A stretch of DNA of 64,000 bases from Verrucomicrobia bacterium SCGC AAA164-M04 (GCA_000383735.1 KB912070.1:7334-71333); one strand, 5' to 3'. Positions 52,912-60,680 are shown, counted from the stretch's first letter. Notes: a model not told the origin generated them from the sequence alone. Program-made: numbers and translations.

Positions 52912-52967
52912 GAACCGAATTTTCATCTTTGTGCGATTATGATGAACCGATGAAGTTTCTCTTCGAG

Positions 52968-53063
52968 TGGGCCGGACGGGCCTTGAATTGGGTTTGCCTA
53001 GGGGTGATCGCCTTTCTTGGGAGTGCCTGCTCCGAGACGGGAACGAGGTTCATAGCTGGGTGA
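52968..53063 (+). CDS. Possible tiny lipoprotein (weak candidate)
   Basis: A GTG-started frame of 31 codons (MGRTALNWVCLGVIAFLGSA then CSETG...) with a lipobox-like LGSAC. A better ATG (52951, MKFLFEWAGR) is in another frame and stops after 11 codons, so a frameshifted relic is as likely as a gene. It resembles small entericidin-type lipoproteins only in size and leader. Confidence 0.2.
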   Translation, partial: WAGRALNWVCLGVIAFLGSACSETGTRFIAG

Positions 53064-53087
53064 AGGGGGAGACCTCGGAGGGGATGG

Positions 53088-53237
53088 CTACTAGGAAATT
53101 GCTTTCGGCGGGAAAGGGTTGAAGTCGCATTTGGACCGGAGAAAAAAATCAATCGAAGTCGCACCCATATTAGGGAACAAAAAATCTCTCACCCAATTAT
53201 ATAGGGCGAGCGCCAAGTGTTTCCCCGGTGGGGCGGG
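53088..53237 (+). repeat. Array repeat 12 (A+B)
   Basis: A: CTACTAGGAAATTGCTTTCG, GCGGGAAAGGGTTGAAGTCG; linker GAAGTCGCACCCATATTAGG; B: AATCTCTCACCCAATTATAT, AGGGCGAGCGCC, truncated end. Occupies the 52912-53351 gap, where no other gene is convincing. Confidence 0.9.
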
Positions 53238-53351
53238 ACACTTGATTGAGGGGACTGGGTTCTTGAAGGTTTCGTGATGACATCTAAAGTGTCGGATGTA
53301 TTTCTCGATAAATGGCGGATTTGTTGAACATCTAGCGGCTCGATTTCGAGC

Positions 53352-53966
53352 TTATGAATCAGGGTCCGAAGCAGATTCCTTACTGAGATGTGAAGATTTC
53401 TCTTTTTGGTGAAAAGTAAAATTAGTAATGAAAATGAAGTAATAAGAATATTCGATAATAGAGAAATATCCTTTTGATATATTTATCTTCTCATTGAAAT
53501 GACTGAGGAGAAAAATCACACAATAAAGAATAGAGATTAGGATCCAAAATCGGGCCAAAGTTTTCAGTCCAAGCCGTAAAGTTAAAAAAGCAGCCGATGC
53601 CATAACCACTCCTGATGCTCCGTAATGTAAATATTTAAGGCGGTTTTTTAATACTTGATCGAACGATATTTCGAAGACAGTCGGCTGGATTCCTGAGGTG
53701 ACCGTAATCCACCAGGCTATAAGAGAAAATGTTGCGCAACGGACACCCACTCGAGATCGAATCGATTGAAATAATACAATGGGAACACTGAGCCAGAGGG
53801 CCCATCGAATACTGAATGTTAGGATGGTGTCTTCGCCGCAGTTGAATATATCGGAAATTAAAAAAAGCTCTAAGCCGTTAGCGCCTCGCATTAAATATGT
53901 TGCGAAAAATACAAAAACGGACCAGGCAAACGCGTGAAGATCTCGTCTGGGATAAGAGAAGCTCAT
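53352..53966 (-). CDS. Hypothetical membrane protein (six or so helices)
   Basis: A 204-residue membrane protein that I do not recognise. Hydrophobic segments lie at ~10-35, 50-67, 78-95, 115-132, 137-157 and 163-182. 'FSIRWALWLSVPIVLF', 'FSLIAWWITVTSGIQPTVFEISFDQ' and 'YFIFITNFTFHQKEKSSH' show the pattern; the short C-terminal tail is polar. AT-rich codon use differs from the core chromosome. Its start codon points at a 357-bp non-coding stretch. A VanZ-like or other small membrane enzyme is possible but unsupported. Confidence 0.55.
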   Translation of the reverse strand: MSFSYPRRDLHAFAWSVFVFFATYLMRGANGLELFLISDIFNCGEDTILTFSIRWALWLSVPIVLFQSIRSRVGVRCATFSLIAWWITVTSGIQPTVFEISFDQVLKNRLKYLHYGASGVVMASAAFLTLRLGLKTLARFWILISILYCVIFLLSHFNEKINISKGYFSIIEYSYYFIFITNFTFHQKEKSSHLSKESASDPDS

Positions 53967-54323
53967 TAGTTATGCTTTTTGGTAGGAAGTTAATAATAAT
54001 CAATAGGAATGAGATTAAAAATCAAATCTTGTTTGTATATGCTATTCAAAATCAGGAGGCTTTTTTGTTCTACTGGATAGGGACAAGCGTTTGGACTACG
54101 GATAGAGGAGTAGCATTACTATCATCCATCTTTTAGATCGAGTAACATCTTGCGGGCCGAGCGCAATGAATCAATACGGTGAGATGGGTTATCTCGGCAA
54201 GAGCCATACATATTTGAGATAACTCTTCGCTTCTACCGGGCCAGTCCGTAGTCATGAGCCATGTGATGGCTCGTATTCAACTTAGTAGTTTGAAAAGGGG
54301 TAATTGGGGCATTTTAGCTGGCC
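53967..54323. other. Non-coding stretch with a short perfect inverted repeat
   Basis: No convincing gene. A perfect GAGCCAT-gtg-ATGGCTC inverted repeat (54256-54272) lacks a following T-run on either strand. This is one of the few array junctions with no visible A copy. Confidence 0.4.
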
Positions 54324-55373
54324 TTACTCTCTGTTCTCCTTGGTGTTTTTCCCAAGCCATGCCTTTGCGTCTTCGTCTCCTTGTTCAGCGGCCTTGCGAA
54401 TCCACTTTGTAGCTTCAGCTTTATCTTCCGGGACTCCTTGTCCAGTCTCATACATGACACCCAAGTTGAATTGGGCAGAAACGTGTCCTTGTTCAGCGGA
54501 CTTACGAAACAACTTCGCTGCTTTGGTTTTATTCTTTTCCTCCACCTCACTTTCCTCTTTGTGCTTTTTGAATATTACTACTATCCCAGTAACCATGATT
54601 GCGAGGGCTGACAATCCAGCTATGGCAGCGGCAATTGGACCACCCATTTTTAAACCCATCGCTCCACAAAAAACTACAAACAATGACACACAAAAAATAA
54701 TAGAAATTACCTTTATTATTAATTCAACACGTTCCCATATAATCCTCCTTTTATTCATGAGACCTTTATTGCAACCTGAACCTCCTCGTGAGTCGTCTTG
54801 AGATGGGTAAGTTATAAGTCCCACAATAAAAATCATTGGAATCATTCCGATACTCCAAATTACAGTGATCCAATATCCTTCAGATCCCGAGCTTACAATA
54901 CCCCCCTCCGAAAAATGAAAACTCAAATACCCCATGAATAACCAGATGACAGTAAAGCTGCGGCTAACCCACTTAAACCATTTCTTCTCCAAAAGCTCTT
55001 TTACATCTTTTTTTGTGTCTTGCTTGCGCCTCTCGTCTTCTTTGATGGCATCTTCACCAATAAGTTCATCTACGGTCCTGAGGTTAATCGCATAGATGTA
55101 AAAGCGCAAAAAGAGCCCAAGCCCGGTTAATAAAACAAAGGGTAATACTGAATCATGAACTAGTTTTCCATGCCCCATCTTGGTGGCTACCGCACCTGCC
55201 ACAAGACCCGCGGGAATTGCAATGTAGACAAGTTTGTAGAGTAGCCAACATGGGATCCAGAACACCCCAAAAGAAATCATAAAGCCCCAACCTATGACTG
55301 TGGCGAGAAGGGTTTGGTTTATGTCACTGTTTTCATGAGTATCTCTGTGGGGCGTAGTGTCTTCTGTATTCAA
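54324..55373 (-). CDS. Membrane protein with C-terminal Sel1-like repeats
   Basis: A 349-residue protein beginning at TTG 55373 (no upstream ATG or GTG of use). The first ~265 residues carry about six hydrophobic segments ('WGFMISFGVFWIPCWLLYKLVY', 'FVLLTGLGLFLRFYIYAI', 'WITVIWSIGMIPMIFIVGLI', 'IIFCVSLFVVFCGAM', 'AIMVTGIVVIF'). The C-terminus (~280-345) has two Sel1/TPR-like repeats: 'AAKLFRKSAEQGHVSAQFNLG' and 'ATKWIRKAAEQGDEDAKAWLG'. Sel1 repeats usually mediate protein contacts. Function unknown. It sits between a non-coding stretch and repeat A13. Confidence 0.65.
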   Translation of the reverse strand: MNTEDTTPHRDTHENSDINQTLLATVIGWGFMISFGVFWIPCWLLYKLVYIAIPAGLVAGAVATKMGHGKLVHDSVLPFVLLTGLGLFLRFYIYAINLRTVDELIGEDAIKEDERRKQDTKKDVKELLEKKWFKWVSRSFTVIWLFMGYLSFHFSEGGIVSSGSEGYWITVIWSIGMIPMIFIVGLITYPSQDDSRGGSGCNKGLMNKRRIIWERVELIIKVISIIFCVSLFVVFCGAMGLKMGGPIAAAIAGLSALAIMVTGIVVIFKKHKEESEVEEKNKTKAAKLFRKSAEQGHVSAQFNLGVMYETGQGVPEDKAEATKWIRKAAEQGDEDAKAWLGKNTKENRE

Positions 55374-55428
55374 TTCTTACACTGTGGGTGGTGGAGTCCC
55401 TGCTTTTAGATGGTTTAATCCCGGCTGA

Positions 55429-55494
55429 TTGTTAGGAATTTTCTTTTTGTGGGAGGGCCTTAATATCGCCTTCGGACCAGAGCAGCAGTGACGG
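55429..55494 (+). repeat. Array repeat 13 (A, short form)
   Basis: TTGTTAGGAATTTTCTTTTT, GTGGGAGGGCCTTAATATCG and CCTTCGGACCAGAGCAGCAG. Begins 56 bp upstream of the Sel1 protein's TTG start on the - strand. Confidence 0.85.
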
Positions 55495-55513
55495 AGATTC
55501 GCCTTTTCTAGAA

Positions 55514-55747
55514 TTAAAGATTGTGCTTTTTCAAAAAAGGCACGAGTTCCTCGATACCAAAATCGGCTAGTTTGAGATCGCGGACGGTCATGGAGGGAGC
55601 GGACGTCGTCCCGAATATTTCGCTCATGCGTTTAAAGGCTGCTCGGTCAGCGGTCACGTCAATGCGTTCGTATTCAAAGCCGTTTCTCTTGAGGTAAGCT
55701 TCAACGTCGATGCACCAAGGGCATCCAGGTTTGATGTAAATGATCAT
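55514..55747 (-). CDS. Glutaredoxin-like protein
   Basis: A 77-residue thioredoxin-fold protein: 'MIIYIKPGCPWCIDVEAYLKRNGFEYERIDVTAD' with the CPWC redox motif at residues 9-12. The cis-Pro loop is 'TTSAPSMTV' and the family's late GG-type turn is 'LADFGIEEL'. It is probably a glutathione- or thioredoxin-dependent reductase for mixed disulfides. It stands alone between repeats A13 and A14; its start codon is 17 bp from the left edge of A14, so any promoter must lie in or beyond that repeat. Confidence 0.85.
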   Translation of the reverse strand: MIIYIKPGCPWCIDVEAYLKRNGFEYERIDVTADRAAFKRMSEIFGTTSAPSMTVRDLKLADFGIEELVPFLKKHNL

Positions 55748-55763
55748 GATGTTGGGTGGCTAG

Positions 55764-55835
55764 CTGCTAGGGATTTTCTTTTAGTGGGAGGGCCTTGATG
55801 TCGCCTTTGGACCGGAACGGAGGGGGAGAAGGGGC
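55764..55835 (+). repeat. Array repeat 14 (A, short form)
   Basis: CTGCTAGGGATTTTCTTTTA, GTGGGAGGGCCTTGATGTCG, CCTTTGGACCGGAACGGAGG and GGGAGAAGGGGCAGGTG. Lies 17 bp upstream of the glutaredoxin start. Confidence 0.9.
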
Positions 55836-55854
55836 AGGTGACTGCTGGCGTTTT

Positions 55855-57129
55855 TCACGGTTTAGCAAGCCAGCGGTCAGCGAAGTCGAGGTAGTGTTCC
55901 CAATCCTTGGGGGTGATGTTGTGTTTTCCCTCGCGAATGTGGTAGCGCATGAGGTTGCCAGTAATTTTTCCTGGTTTGGGCTGTGATGTAGTATTTCCGA
56001 AGGGGCTTTCTTGGTAGAGCTCGTAGACAGGAACGGCGTGCTTGAGGGCGAGGAATTCTCCTGTAGGGTCAGCCCATTGATCCTGGGTGGCGCTTGCGAC
56101 ATATATCGGACGAGGGGCAACTAGAGCGATGAGCTGATGCTGGTCGATGGGCAGTGCAGCTTCATTCTTGTTGTATTTTTTAAAGGTTTCGTTGAACCAG
56201 TGCGGGAAGTTGCCGTTGATGCGCTGAACCGTTTCGCCATAGGCACGCTTACTGAGGGCTGCTCCTCCACAGCCTGAATTGTTAGAAATGGCCATGGCGA
56301 AGCGTGGGTCGGTGGCGGCGGCCCAGAGAGCGGTTTTCCCGAGCCGGGAGTGACCTATCGTCGAAATACGCGAGCCGTCGATTTCCTTAATCTCGGTGAG
56401 AAGGTCAAGCATCCGGCTCATACCGTAGGACCAGGCAGTGATGGTGCCCCAGCTTTTTGCATTCCTAGGTTTTTGGTCGAGCGCATGCAGCCCATTCTTA
56501 AAGCCGTCGTGGAAGTCGGGATCGAAGTTTGAGCAGCAGGCAGTGGCGAGTGCGTATCCACGGCTAACGATGAGCTTGGCTGGCCAACGTTCGGCACCGG
56601 TTCCCCTTGACGACTCGAGCGAGCGGTTTTTCTTCACGTAGTTTTTTCCTCCGATCACATAACCCTTTTCCATGATGATTGCCGGGTCGGCCTCGATAAG
56701 TTGGTTCCCCCGGAAATTGAGACCAAGAAAACCCGGAACAGGGCCTTTGGCGTCTCGCGGGATGTAAACAAGCAAACGGGCTTTGATCTTGTTTTCAAAA
56801 GTCACGAGATACTGCTGGCGGATCGCGATGCCTCCCAGGGCTGTCGGGTCTTCGTGTTCTATTTCCCAGGTCATTTTCGGTTGGAATCCTTTCGGGATTT
56901 CGCCGTAAACGTGATCGTTAAAAAATTCCAGAGTGGTTGAGCGACCATACGACTCCCAATCGGCTCGGGATGTTACATTTTTCCCGCCTGGCGAAAGTGG
57001 GTTAGGTAGGGTGTGGGCGGGTATTTTTTCCTCATCGTAATTGGCAACGAATTTTTGGGCCATAAGCATACTCGGATTAATTGTGAAAATGAGCAAAAGG
57101 TAAATGGTGTATCGGGAGCGCAAATACAT
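55855..57129 (-). CDS. CE15-type glucuronoyl esterase
   Basis: A 424-residue exported alpha/beta hydrolase with signal peptide 'MYLRSRYTIYLLLIFTINPS'. The nucleophile motif is 'STIGHSRLGKTALWAA' (Ser in GHSRLGK), followed by the conserved 'ISNNSGCGGAALSKRAYGE' and 'LPIDQHQLIALVAPRPIYVASATQDQWADP', all characteristic of CE15 4-O-methyl-glucuronoyl methylesterases. The catalytic His is in 'YHIREGKHNITPKDWEHY'. These enzymes split ester links between glucuronic acid side chains and lignin or alcohols; marine relatives may act on other polysaccharides. It lies between repeats A14 and A15 and is one of several secreted esterases or sulfatases in the region. Confidence 0.88.
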   Translation of the reverse strand: MYLRSRYTIYLLLIFTINPSMLMAQKFVANYDEEKIPAHTLPNPLSPGGKNVTSRADWESYGRSTTLEFFNDHVYGEIPKGFQPKMTWEIEHEDPTALGGIAIRQQYLVTFENKIKARLLVYIPRDAKGPVPGFLGLNFRGNQLIEADPAIIMEKGYVIGGKNYVKKNRSLESSRGTGAERWPAKLIVSRGYALATACCSNFDPDFHDGFKNGLHALDQKPRNAKSWGTITAWSYGMSRMLDLLTEIKEIDGSRISTIGHSRLGKTALWAAATDPRFAMAISNNSGCGGAALSKRAYGETVQRINGNFPHWFNETFKKYNKNEAALPIDQHQLIALVAPRPIYVASATQDQWADPTGEFLALKHAVPVYELYQESPFGNTTSQPKPGKITGNLMRYHIREGKHNITPKDWEHYLDFADRWLAKP

Positions 57130-57252
57130 AGGATATTTTTAGGTAAGGGCAGGAACGTTGACAAGAACCAGATTCTGGGAAGTTGAGATGATGTTTGAGG
57201 TGCAGCCGGAGGAGGAGTTTTTCTGGGCTGTTCCGCTGATTTCTAAAGGAAG

Positions 57253-57323
57253 CTGCTAGGAAATTGCTTTTGGCGGGCGGGCTTTGAAGCTGGCTTTAGA
57301 ACGGAATGGAGGGGGAGAATTGG
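57253..57323 (+). repeat. Array repeat 15 (A, short form)
   Basis: CTGCTAGGAAATTGCTTTTG, GCGGGCGGGCTTTGAAGCTG, ACGGAATGGAGGGGGAGAA. Lies 124 bp upstream of the CE15 start. Confidence 0.9.
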
Positions 57324-57353
57324 TGTGGTGGTTTGAATTATTTCTAGCTATAA

Positions 57354-57755
57354 GTGTTTAGAGTAGTGCGGAGTTTTATAACAAAAGCTAAAATAGCAAA
57401 TCCCAAAATACCATGGTGCCCGGTTTGTGAGGATCATACGGAGTATCATCTGAAAGAGGCGAGTTCTGGTAAAACTAGAGCGATGTATACTTGTAATGAA
57501 TGTGGCTCAGATACATGGAAACCAACCTCGCCAGTCCTTTTTGGAGCGGTTGTGACAGCTATAATTTTTGGCCTGAATTATTTGGCCTTCGCTGTCGAAA
57601 TGACACCGTCAAATTGGAAGGAGCAAGTGGAGATTTGGTTTTTTATAATAGCCGCACTGGTAACAAGCACCTTCCTGTTGGCATTAGCATGGAACAACGC
57701 GAAACACTGGAGAAAATTTAATCGGTGGAAAAAAACTTTACTAAGAAAAGATTGA
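57354..57755 (+). CDS. Small membrane protein with an N-terminal zinc-ribbon-like domain
   Basis: A 133-residue protein starting at GTG 57354. Residues ~20-55 carry two CxxC pairs, 'WCPVCEDHTEYHLKEA' and 'YTCNECGSDTW', spaced like a zinc ribbon. Two membrane segments follow (~60-82, 'VLFGAVVTAIIFGLNYLAFAV' and ~92-113, 'IWFFIIAALVTSTFLLALAW'), then a basic tail 'WRKFNRWKKTLLRKD'. The family is not recognised. It is a single-gene unit after repeat A15. Confidence 0.6.
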   Translation: MFRVVRSFITKAKIANPKIPWCPVCEDHTEYHLKEASSGKTRAMYTCNECGSDTWKPTSPVLFGAVVTAIIFGLNYLAFAVEMTPSNWKEQVEIWFFIIAALVTSTFLLALAWNNAKHWRKFNRWKKTLLRKD

Positions 57756-57867
57756 AGATGGTTTTTGGCTGGAGTGGGGGGAGGGGGATGTCTTCTCCAG
57801 TGATGCCTCGGTGTCCTTGTCGCGGGACTTAGCCTTTAGCCGGACATCGAGCTTCGCCCGTAGCGCC

Positions 57868-58488
57868 TTACTTCCTAGGCTCCGATTTATCCGGGCTGGT
57901 CACCGATGATACGAACTGGACCGCCACGCATGCTAGGCCCAGGTAAATAGGGATGACCACGATTATCACTCCAGGTGAGCGCATCCATTCCCTGCCACTG
58001 GTCCATGCCTTCCAGAACTCCCACGTCGCGCCCAGCATTGCCATCGGAATCATCAGAACAAGGAAAGCGGGGACCATGAAAGTGACCACGATCGTACAAT
58101 ATGTGAATGATCTCCATAGCAGGGACTCGTCCTCGCGGAGGGCGGAACTCAAGTCTTTTAAGCGGCCGGTGAACGCCGAGCACCGCCTACGCCATCTCCA
58201 TCCTGCGGCCTCGATCGGGCCGATGGCTGTTCTGAGGCGAGTCTCTCGGTTGCCGTTACTTAGAAGTTTCCGCGCATCGTCCCGCGACGATCTCCTGCGA
58301 TGAACCGAAACGCAAAAGCAGATAAAAACACCGCTGGCTGCTATGTCCACGATCGCTACCTCCCACATCGGCCTGCCCAGCAGGCAGTAAACTAGGAGGC
58401 TCCCGGCAAACCAGGCAACGCACACCAGCCCGCCCAAGATTACCGCGAGATTAACAATAAAACCGAAAATATTGCCGAGAAGATTCAT
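57868..58488 (-). CDS. Hypothetical membrane protein
   Basis: A ~206-residue membrane protein of unknown family. ATG 58488 is used; the frame continues to TTG 58551 with a non-hydrophobic leader. Hydrophobic segments: ~4-24 ('FGFIVNLAVILGGLVCVAW'), ~40-60, ~130-150 ('FTYCTIVVTFMVPAFLVLMI') and ~178-198. A basic loop '(R)HRRRSSRDDARKLLSNGNRETRLR' lies between helices 2 and 3. Codon use is GC-richer than the two membrane genes at 53-55 kb. Its upstream side meets repeat A16. Confidence 0.5.
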   Translation of the reverse strand: MNLLGNIFGFIVNLAVILGGLVCVAWFAGSLLVYCLLGRPMWEVAIVDIAASGVFICFCVSVHRRRSSRDDARKLLSNGNRETRLRTAIGPIEAAGWRWRRRCSAFTGRLKDLSSALREDESLLWRSFTYCTIVVTFMVPAFLVLMIPMAMLGATWEFWKAWTSGREWMRSPGVIIVVIPIYLGLACVAVQFVSSVTSPDKSEPRK

Positions 58489-58561
58489 GCCTACAGACTC
58501 TATGTCAGTCAATCCAGCTAACAGTTTATGTGAGGATATACGCGGCGGCAAGAAGACTCTA

Positions 58562-58640
58562 CTGTTAGGAATTTACTTCTGGGAGGAGGGCTTGCAGGCC
58601 TTTGTTCAGTCGATGATGGATCGGGGGGAGAAAGGGATGC
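58562..58640 (+). repeat. Array repeat 16 (A, divergent)
   Basis: CTGTTAGGAATTTACTTCTG, GGAGGAGGGCTTGCAGGCC and the purine tail GGGGGGAGAAAGGGATG. The rest of the gap to 58860 (about 220 bp) shows no gene or repeat. Confidence 0.8.
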
Positions 58641-58860
58641 TTAATGGCCCGTGTCATAAGGGACTATGACTCTGGAAGGTCTTCTTTGATGAGAGATTCT
58701 TCTCGCAGTTTGGGTGCTATAATCAAACTAAAGGTAAACCTACGCCCCAAATTGCTGCTAAGACTTATTGAATTAGCGATGGGTTCAGGATGAGTTGATT
58801 GAAGGCGAGAGTAGTGAAAGGGGGGATCCGGCTGAAATACCAAAAGGGGTGGGGAATTCT

Positions 58861-59511
58861 CTACGGCTTCAGCATATGTCCCGTGTATCCAAGTCCAGCT
58901 AGTTTTTTGTAGGCCTTGGAAACCTGAAGTGGAATTTCCTGAGTGGTCTGAAAATTGCACTTCGGATATTCTATAATTCGCTGCAGGTCTCCAACGATCT
59001 CGTGGATGATATCTTCAGGGGTGTGCCCGTCAGCAGGATTGTGGAGGAAATGTGTCTTGGGGTGGCTGCAGATGACGCGCGCCTCCGGCCACCATTGTTG
59101 CATTGTGGCCCAACCACGACGGTTCATGTTTGGCTTGGAGACAAGAATGACGGATGAAACTTCAATTCCCTTTGCGTCAAGCAATCGACGCGCGAAGCGG
59201 ACATTTTCGCCGGTGTTAGTGGCTTCTGATTCGATGAGAATGCCGTCTGGCGAGACTCCCGCTTCGATCGCTCGATCTGTAAACATTTCAGCTTCAGATT
59301 TTGACCACTTACCGCGGGTGAAATTCCCTTGAGAACCGCTGAAAAGAATTCGGGGCGCAAAGCCTTCGAGAGCAAGTTTTGCGCAGTGATCCGCGACACG
59401 GAGGTCATAACTTCCCAAACCTAAAATTAAGTCTGCTTTTTCTAGAGGGTGATCAATCTTATGAAAATCCCACAAAATTTGAGCGAAAGTAATTTCTTCG
59501 TTGGAGGGCAT
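58861..59511 (-). CDS. YdcF-like DUF218 protein
   Basis: A 216-residue soluble protein of the DUF218/YdcF family. It has 'KADLILGLGSYDLRVADHCAKLALEGFAPRILFSGS', then 'ESEATNTGENVRFARRLL' (the conserved S-x-N-T-x-E-N motif), 'SVILVSKPNMNRRGWATMQQWWP' and 'DIIHEIVGDLQRIIEYP'. Members are proposed S-adenosylmethionine or nucleotide-binding proteins; the membrane-bound relative ElyC affects cell envelope synthesis, but this protein has no membrane segment. It is 110 bp from the alpha/beta hydrolase gene on the same strand, so the two may be co-transcribed. Confidence 0.85.
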   Translation of the reverse strand: MPSNEEITFAQILWDFHKIDHPLEKADLILGLGSYDLRVADHCAKLALEGFAPRILFSGSQGNFTRGKWSKSEAEMFTDRAIEAGVSPDGILIESEATNTGENVRFARRLLDAKGIEVSSVILVSKPNMNRRGWATMQQWWPEARVICSHPKTHFLHNPADGHTPEDIIHEIVGDLQRIIEYPKCNFQTTQEIPLQVSKAYKKLAGLGYTGHMLKP

Positions 59512-59621
59512 TGGTTCCTTGGAATCTTTTTGTGATCGTAGCGGGTAATCAATTATGACGAGGCCAACCGAAAATCTGAATAAATCTCCTTACTCAGAAT
59601 CTTGCTCCTGCAAGATCGCCC

Positions 59622-60626
59622 TCAGGGCTCAGTCGCCGACTCCGAAATCCAAGTTTGAATGTAGTTCTGATCGGCCTCGCTGAGCGAACTTAAAGCAATG
59701 GTGAAGAGCTTCCCGTCTTTGCGCGCAATAGTTACCTTTGCGCCCTCGCTACTGACGATCCTGGCTTCTATCTTTCTGCCAGACTTATTGGTAAAGGTCC
59801 TCAGCGGCTCTTGAGGTAATTCATCACCTTCTTCAACCTGCAGGCTGCAACCATCCAGGAAATCGAAAATTTCGGCCATCAATTCGGGGTTCCGGTAAAA
59901 CGTCGTTCCATGGTTGCCTCCGGCGATCTCCTTGTAAACATGCTTGGCATTCGTCTCTTTCATCCTCCGGGCGAAAGGACGGACCATCTGAACAGGAACG
60001 GTGGTGTCCTTATCACCAGTGACGACCATCATCGGCGCTATAATCTTTTCAAGGATGTCGCTACTACCCATATAAGCTGGTGACATTGGGACAAGTGCTG
60101 CCCAGATATCAGAATAGGCTGCCCCAAGATGAATCGTTCCTCCTCCGCCCATTGAGTGCCCTGCGAGGTAAATCCGCGCGGAATTGACATTAAACTCCTT
60201 ACGCACGATCCCCAGAACGTTGAGGACATCTTTTTCACTCAACTCACCGAGGTTCTCTGGATCGCCGGCACGCCCCCCGAGAAGACCTCCGCTTCCCTTA
60301 CCCTGGCTACCATACCACCCCCTCTCATTGTAACCGTAGGGCGCAACAACAATATAGCCCCTTTTCTCGGCCTCCGCGGTGATGCCCTGATAGCGTATCA
60401 CCTGCTGGGGATTACTCCCAAGTCCGTGCAGCAGGACGAGGAGGGGCGCGGGCTTAGCTTTTTTATAGCCGGAAGGGACATAAAGCGCGTATTCGATATC
60501 CTTTCCAGCCTCCTTGAATGAGTAGCTCCTTTTCTGAATTTCACCCAAATCCTCCTGACCGGGGAGCAACCCTGTGAAACTGGAAAATATCAGACCACAG
60601 ACAAACAAGGTGAGAGCCCTATTCAT
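59622..60626 (-). CDS. Secreted alpha/beta hydrolase (esterase) with SHD1-like tail
   Basis: A ~334-residue exported protein: signal peptide MNRALTLFVCGLIFSSFTGL. The esterase D/PHB-depolymerase-like fold shows 'PAPLLVLLHGLGSNPQQVI', nucleophile 'IYLAGHSMGGGGTIHLG', Asp in 'MVVTGDKDTTVPV' and His in 'IAGGNHGTTFY'. The last ~55 residues, 'RTFTNKSGRKIEARIVSSEG...LFTIALSSLSEADQNYIQTW', match the SHD1 (SLA1 homology) module frequent in PVC secreted proteins. It is likely an esterase acting on polysaccharide side groups. ATG 60626 is chosen because the frame extends to 60674 only by reading through repeat A17, whose left edge is 6 bp upstream of this ATG. Confidence 0.85.
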   Translation of the reverse strand: MNRALTLFVCGLIFSSFTGLLPGQEDLGEIQKRSYSFKEAGKDIEYALYVPSGYKKAKPAPLLVLLHGLGSNPQQVIRYQGITAEAEKRGYIVVAPYGYNERGWYGSQGKGSGGLLGGRAGDPENLGELSEKDVLNVLGIVRKEFNVNSARIYLAGHSMGGGGTIHLGAAYSDIWAALVPMSPAYMGSSDILEKIIAPMMVVTGDKDTTVPVQMVRPFARRMKETNAKHVYKEIAGGNHGTTFYRNPELMAEIFDFLDGCSLQVEEGDELPQEPLRTFTNKSGRKIEARIVSSEGAKVTIARKDGKLFTIALSSLSEADQNYIQTWISESATEP

Positions 60627-60631
60627 TGTGA

Positions 60632-60680
60632 CTGCTAAGAAATTGCTTTTGGCAGGAAGGGGTTGAAGTCGCATTAGGGC
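60632..60680 (+). repeat. Array repeat 17 (A core; last clear copy)
   Basis: CTGCTAAGAAATTGCTTTTG, GCAGGAAGGGGTTGAAGTCG, CATTAGGGCAAG. A weak linker-like CAATCGAAGTGAGACTAATC follows near 60730 without a B module. The remainder of the 60627-60976 gap shows no gene. Further right only faint traces occur (62881-62892, 62028-62060). Confidence 0.88.

Noticed and set aside
26240..53285. Shared 16-mer TTTCGTGATGACATCT at 26240 and 53270
   Set aside because: Exact match, but flanks agree only weakly and no further copy was seen; treated as chance or a small remnant.
37962..60680. Integron attC array (CALIN)
   Set aside because: The A repeats lack the RYYYAAC and GTTRRRY boxes and the palindromic layout of attC, there is no intI-type gene in the window, and array genes lie on both strands with large sizes.
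37962..60680. CRISPR array
   Set aside because: Repeat spacing is irregular (about 0.1-3.6 kb), units contain genes, and no cas gene is present.
37962..60680. REP/BIME or MITE with terminal inverted repeats
   Set aside because: No copy in the reverse orientation was found, and the A core has no strong hairpin or terminal inverted repeat that I can see.
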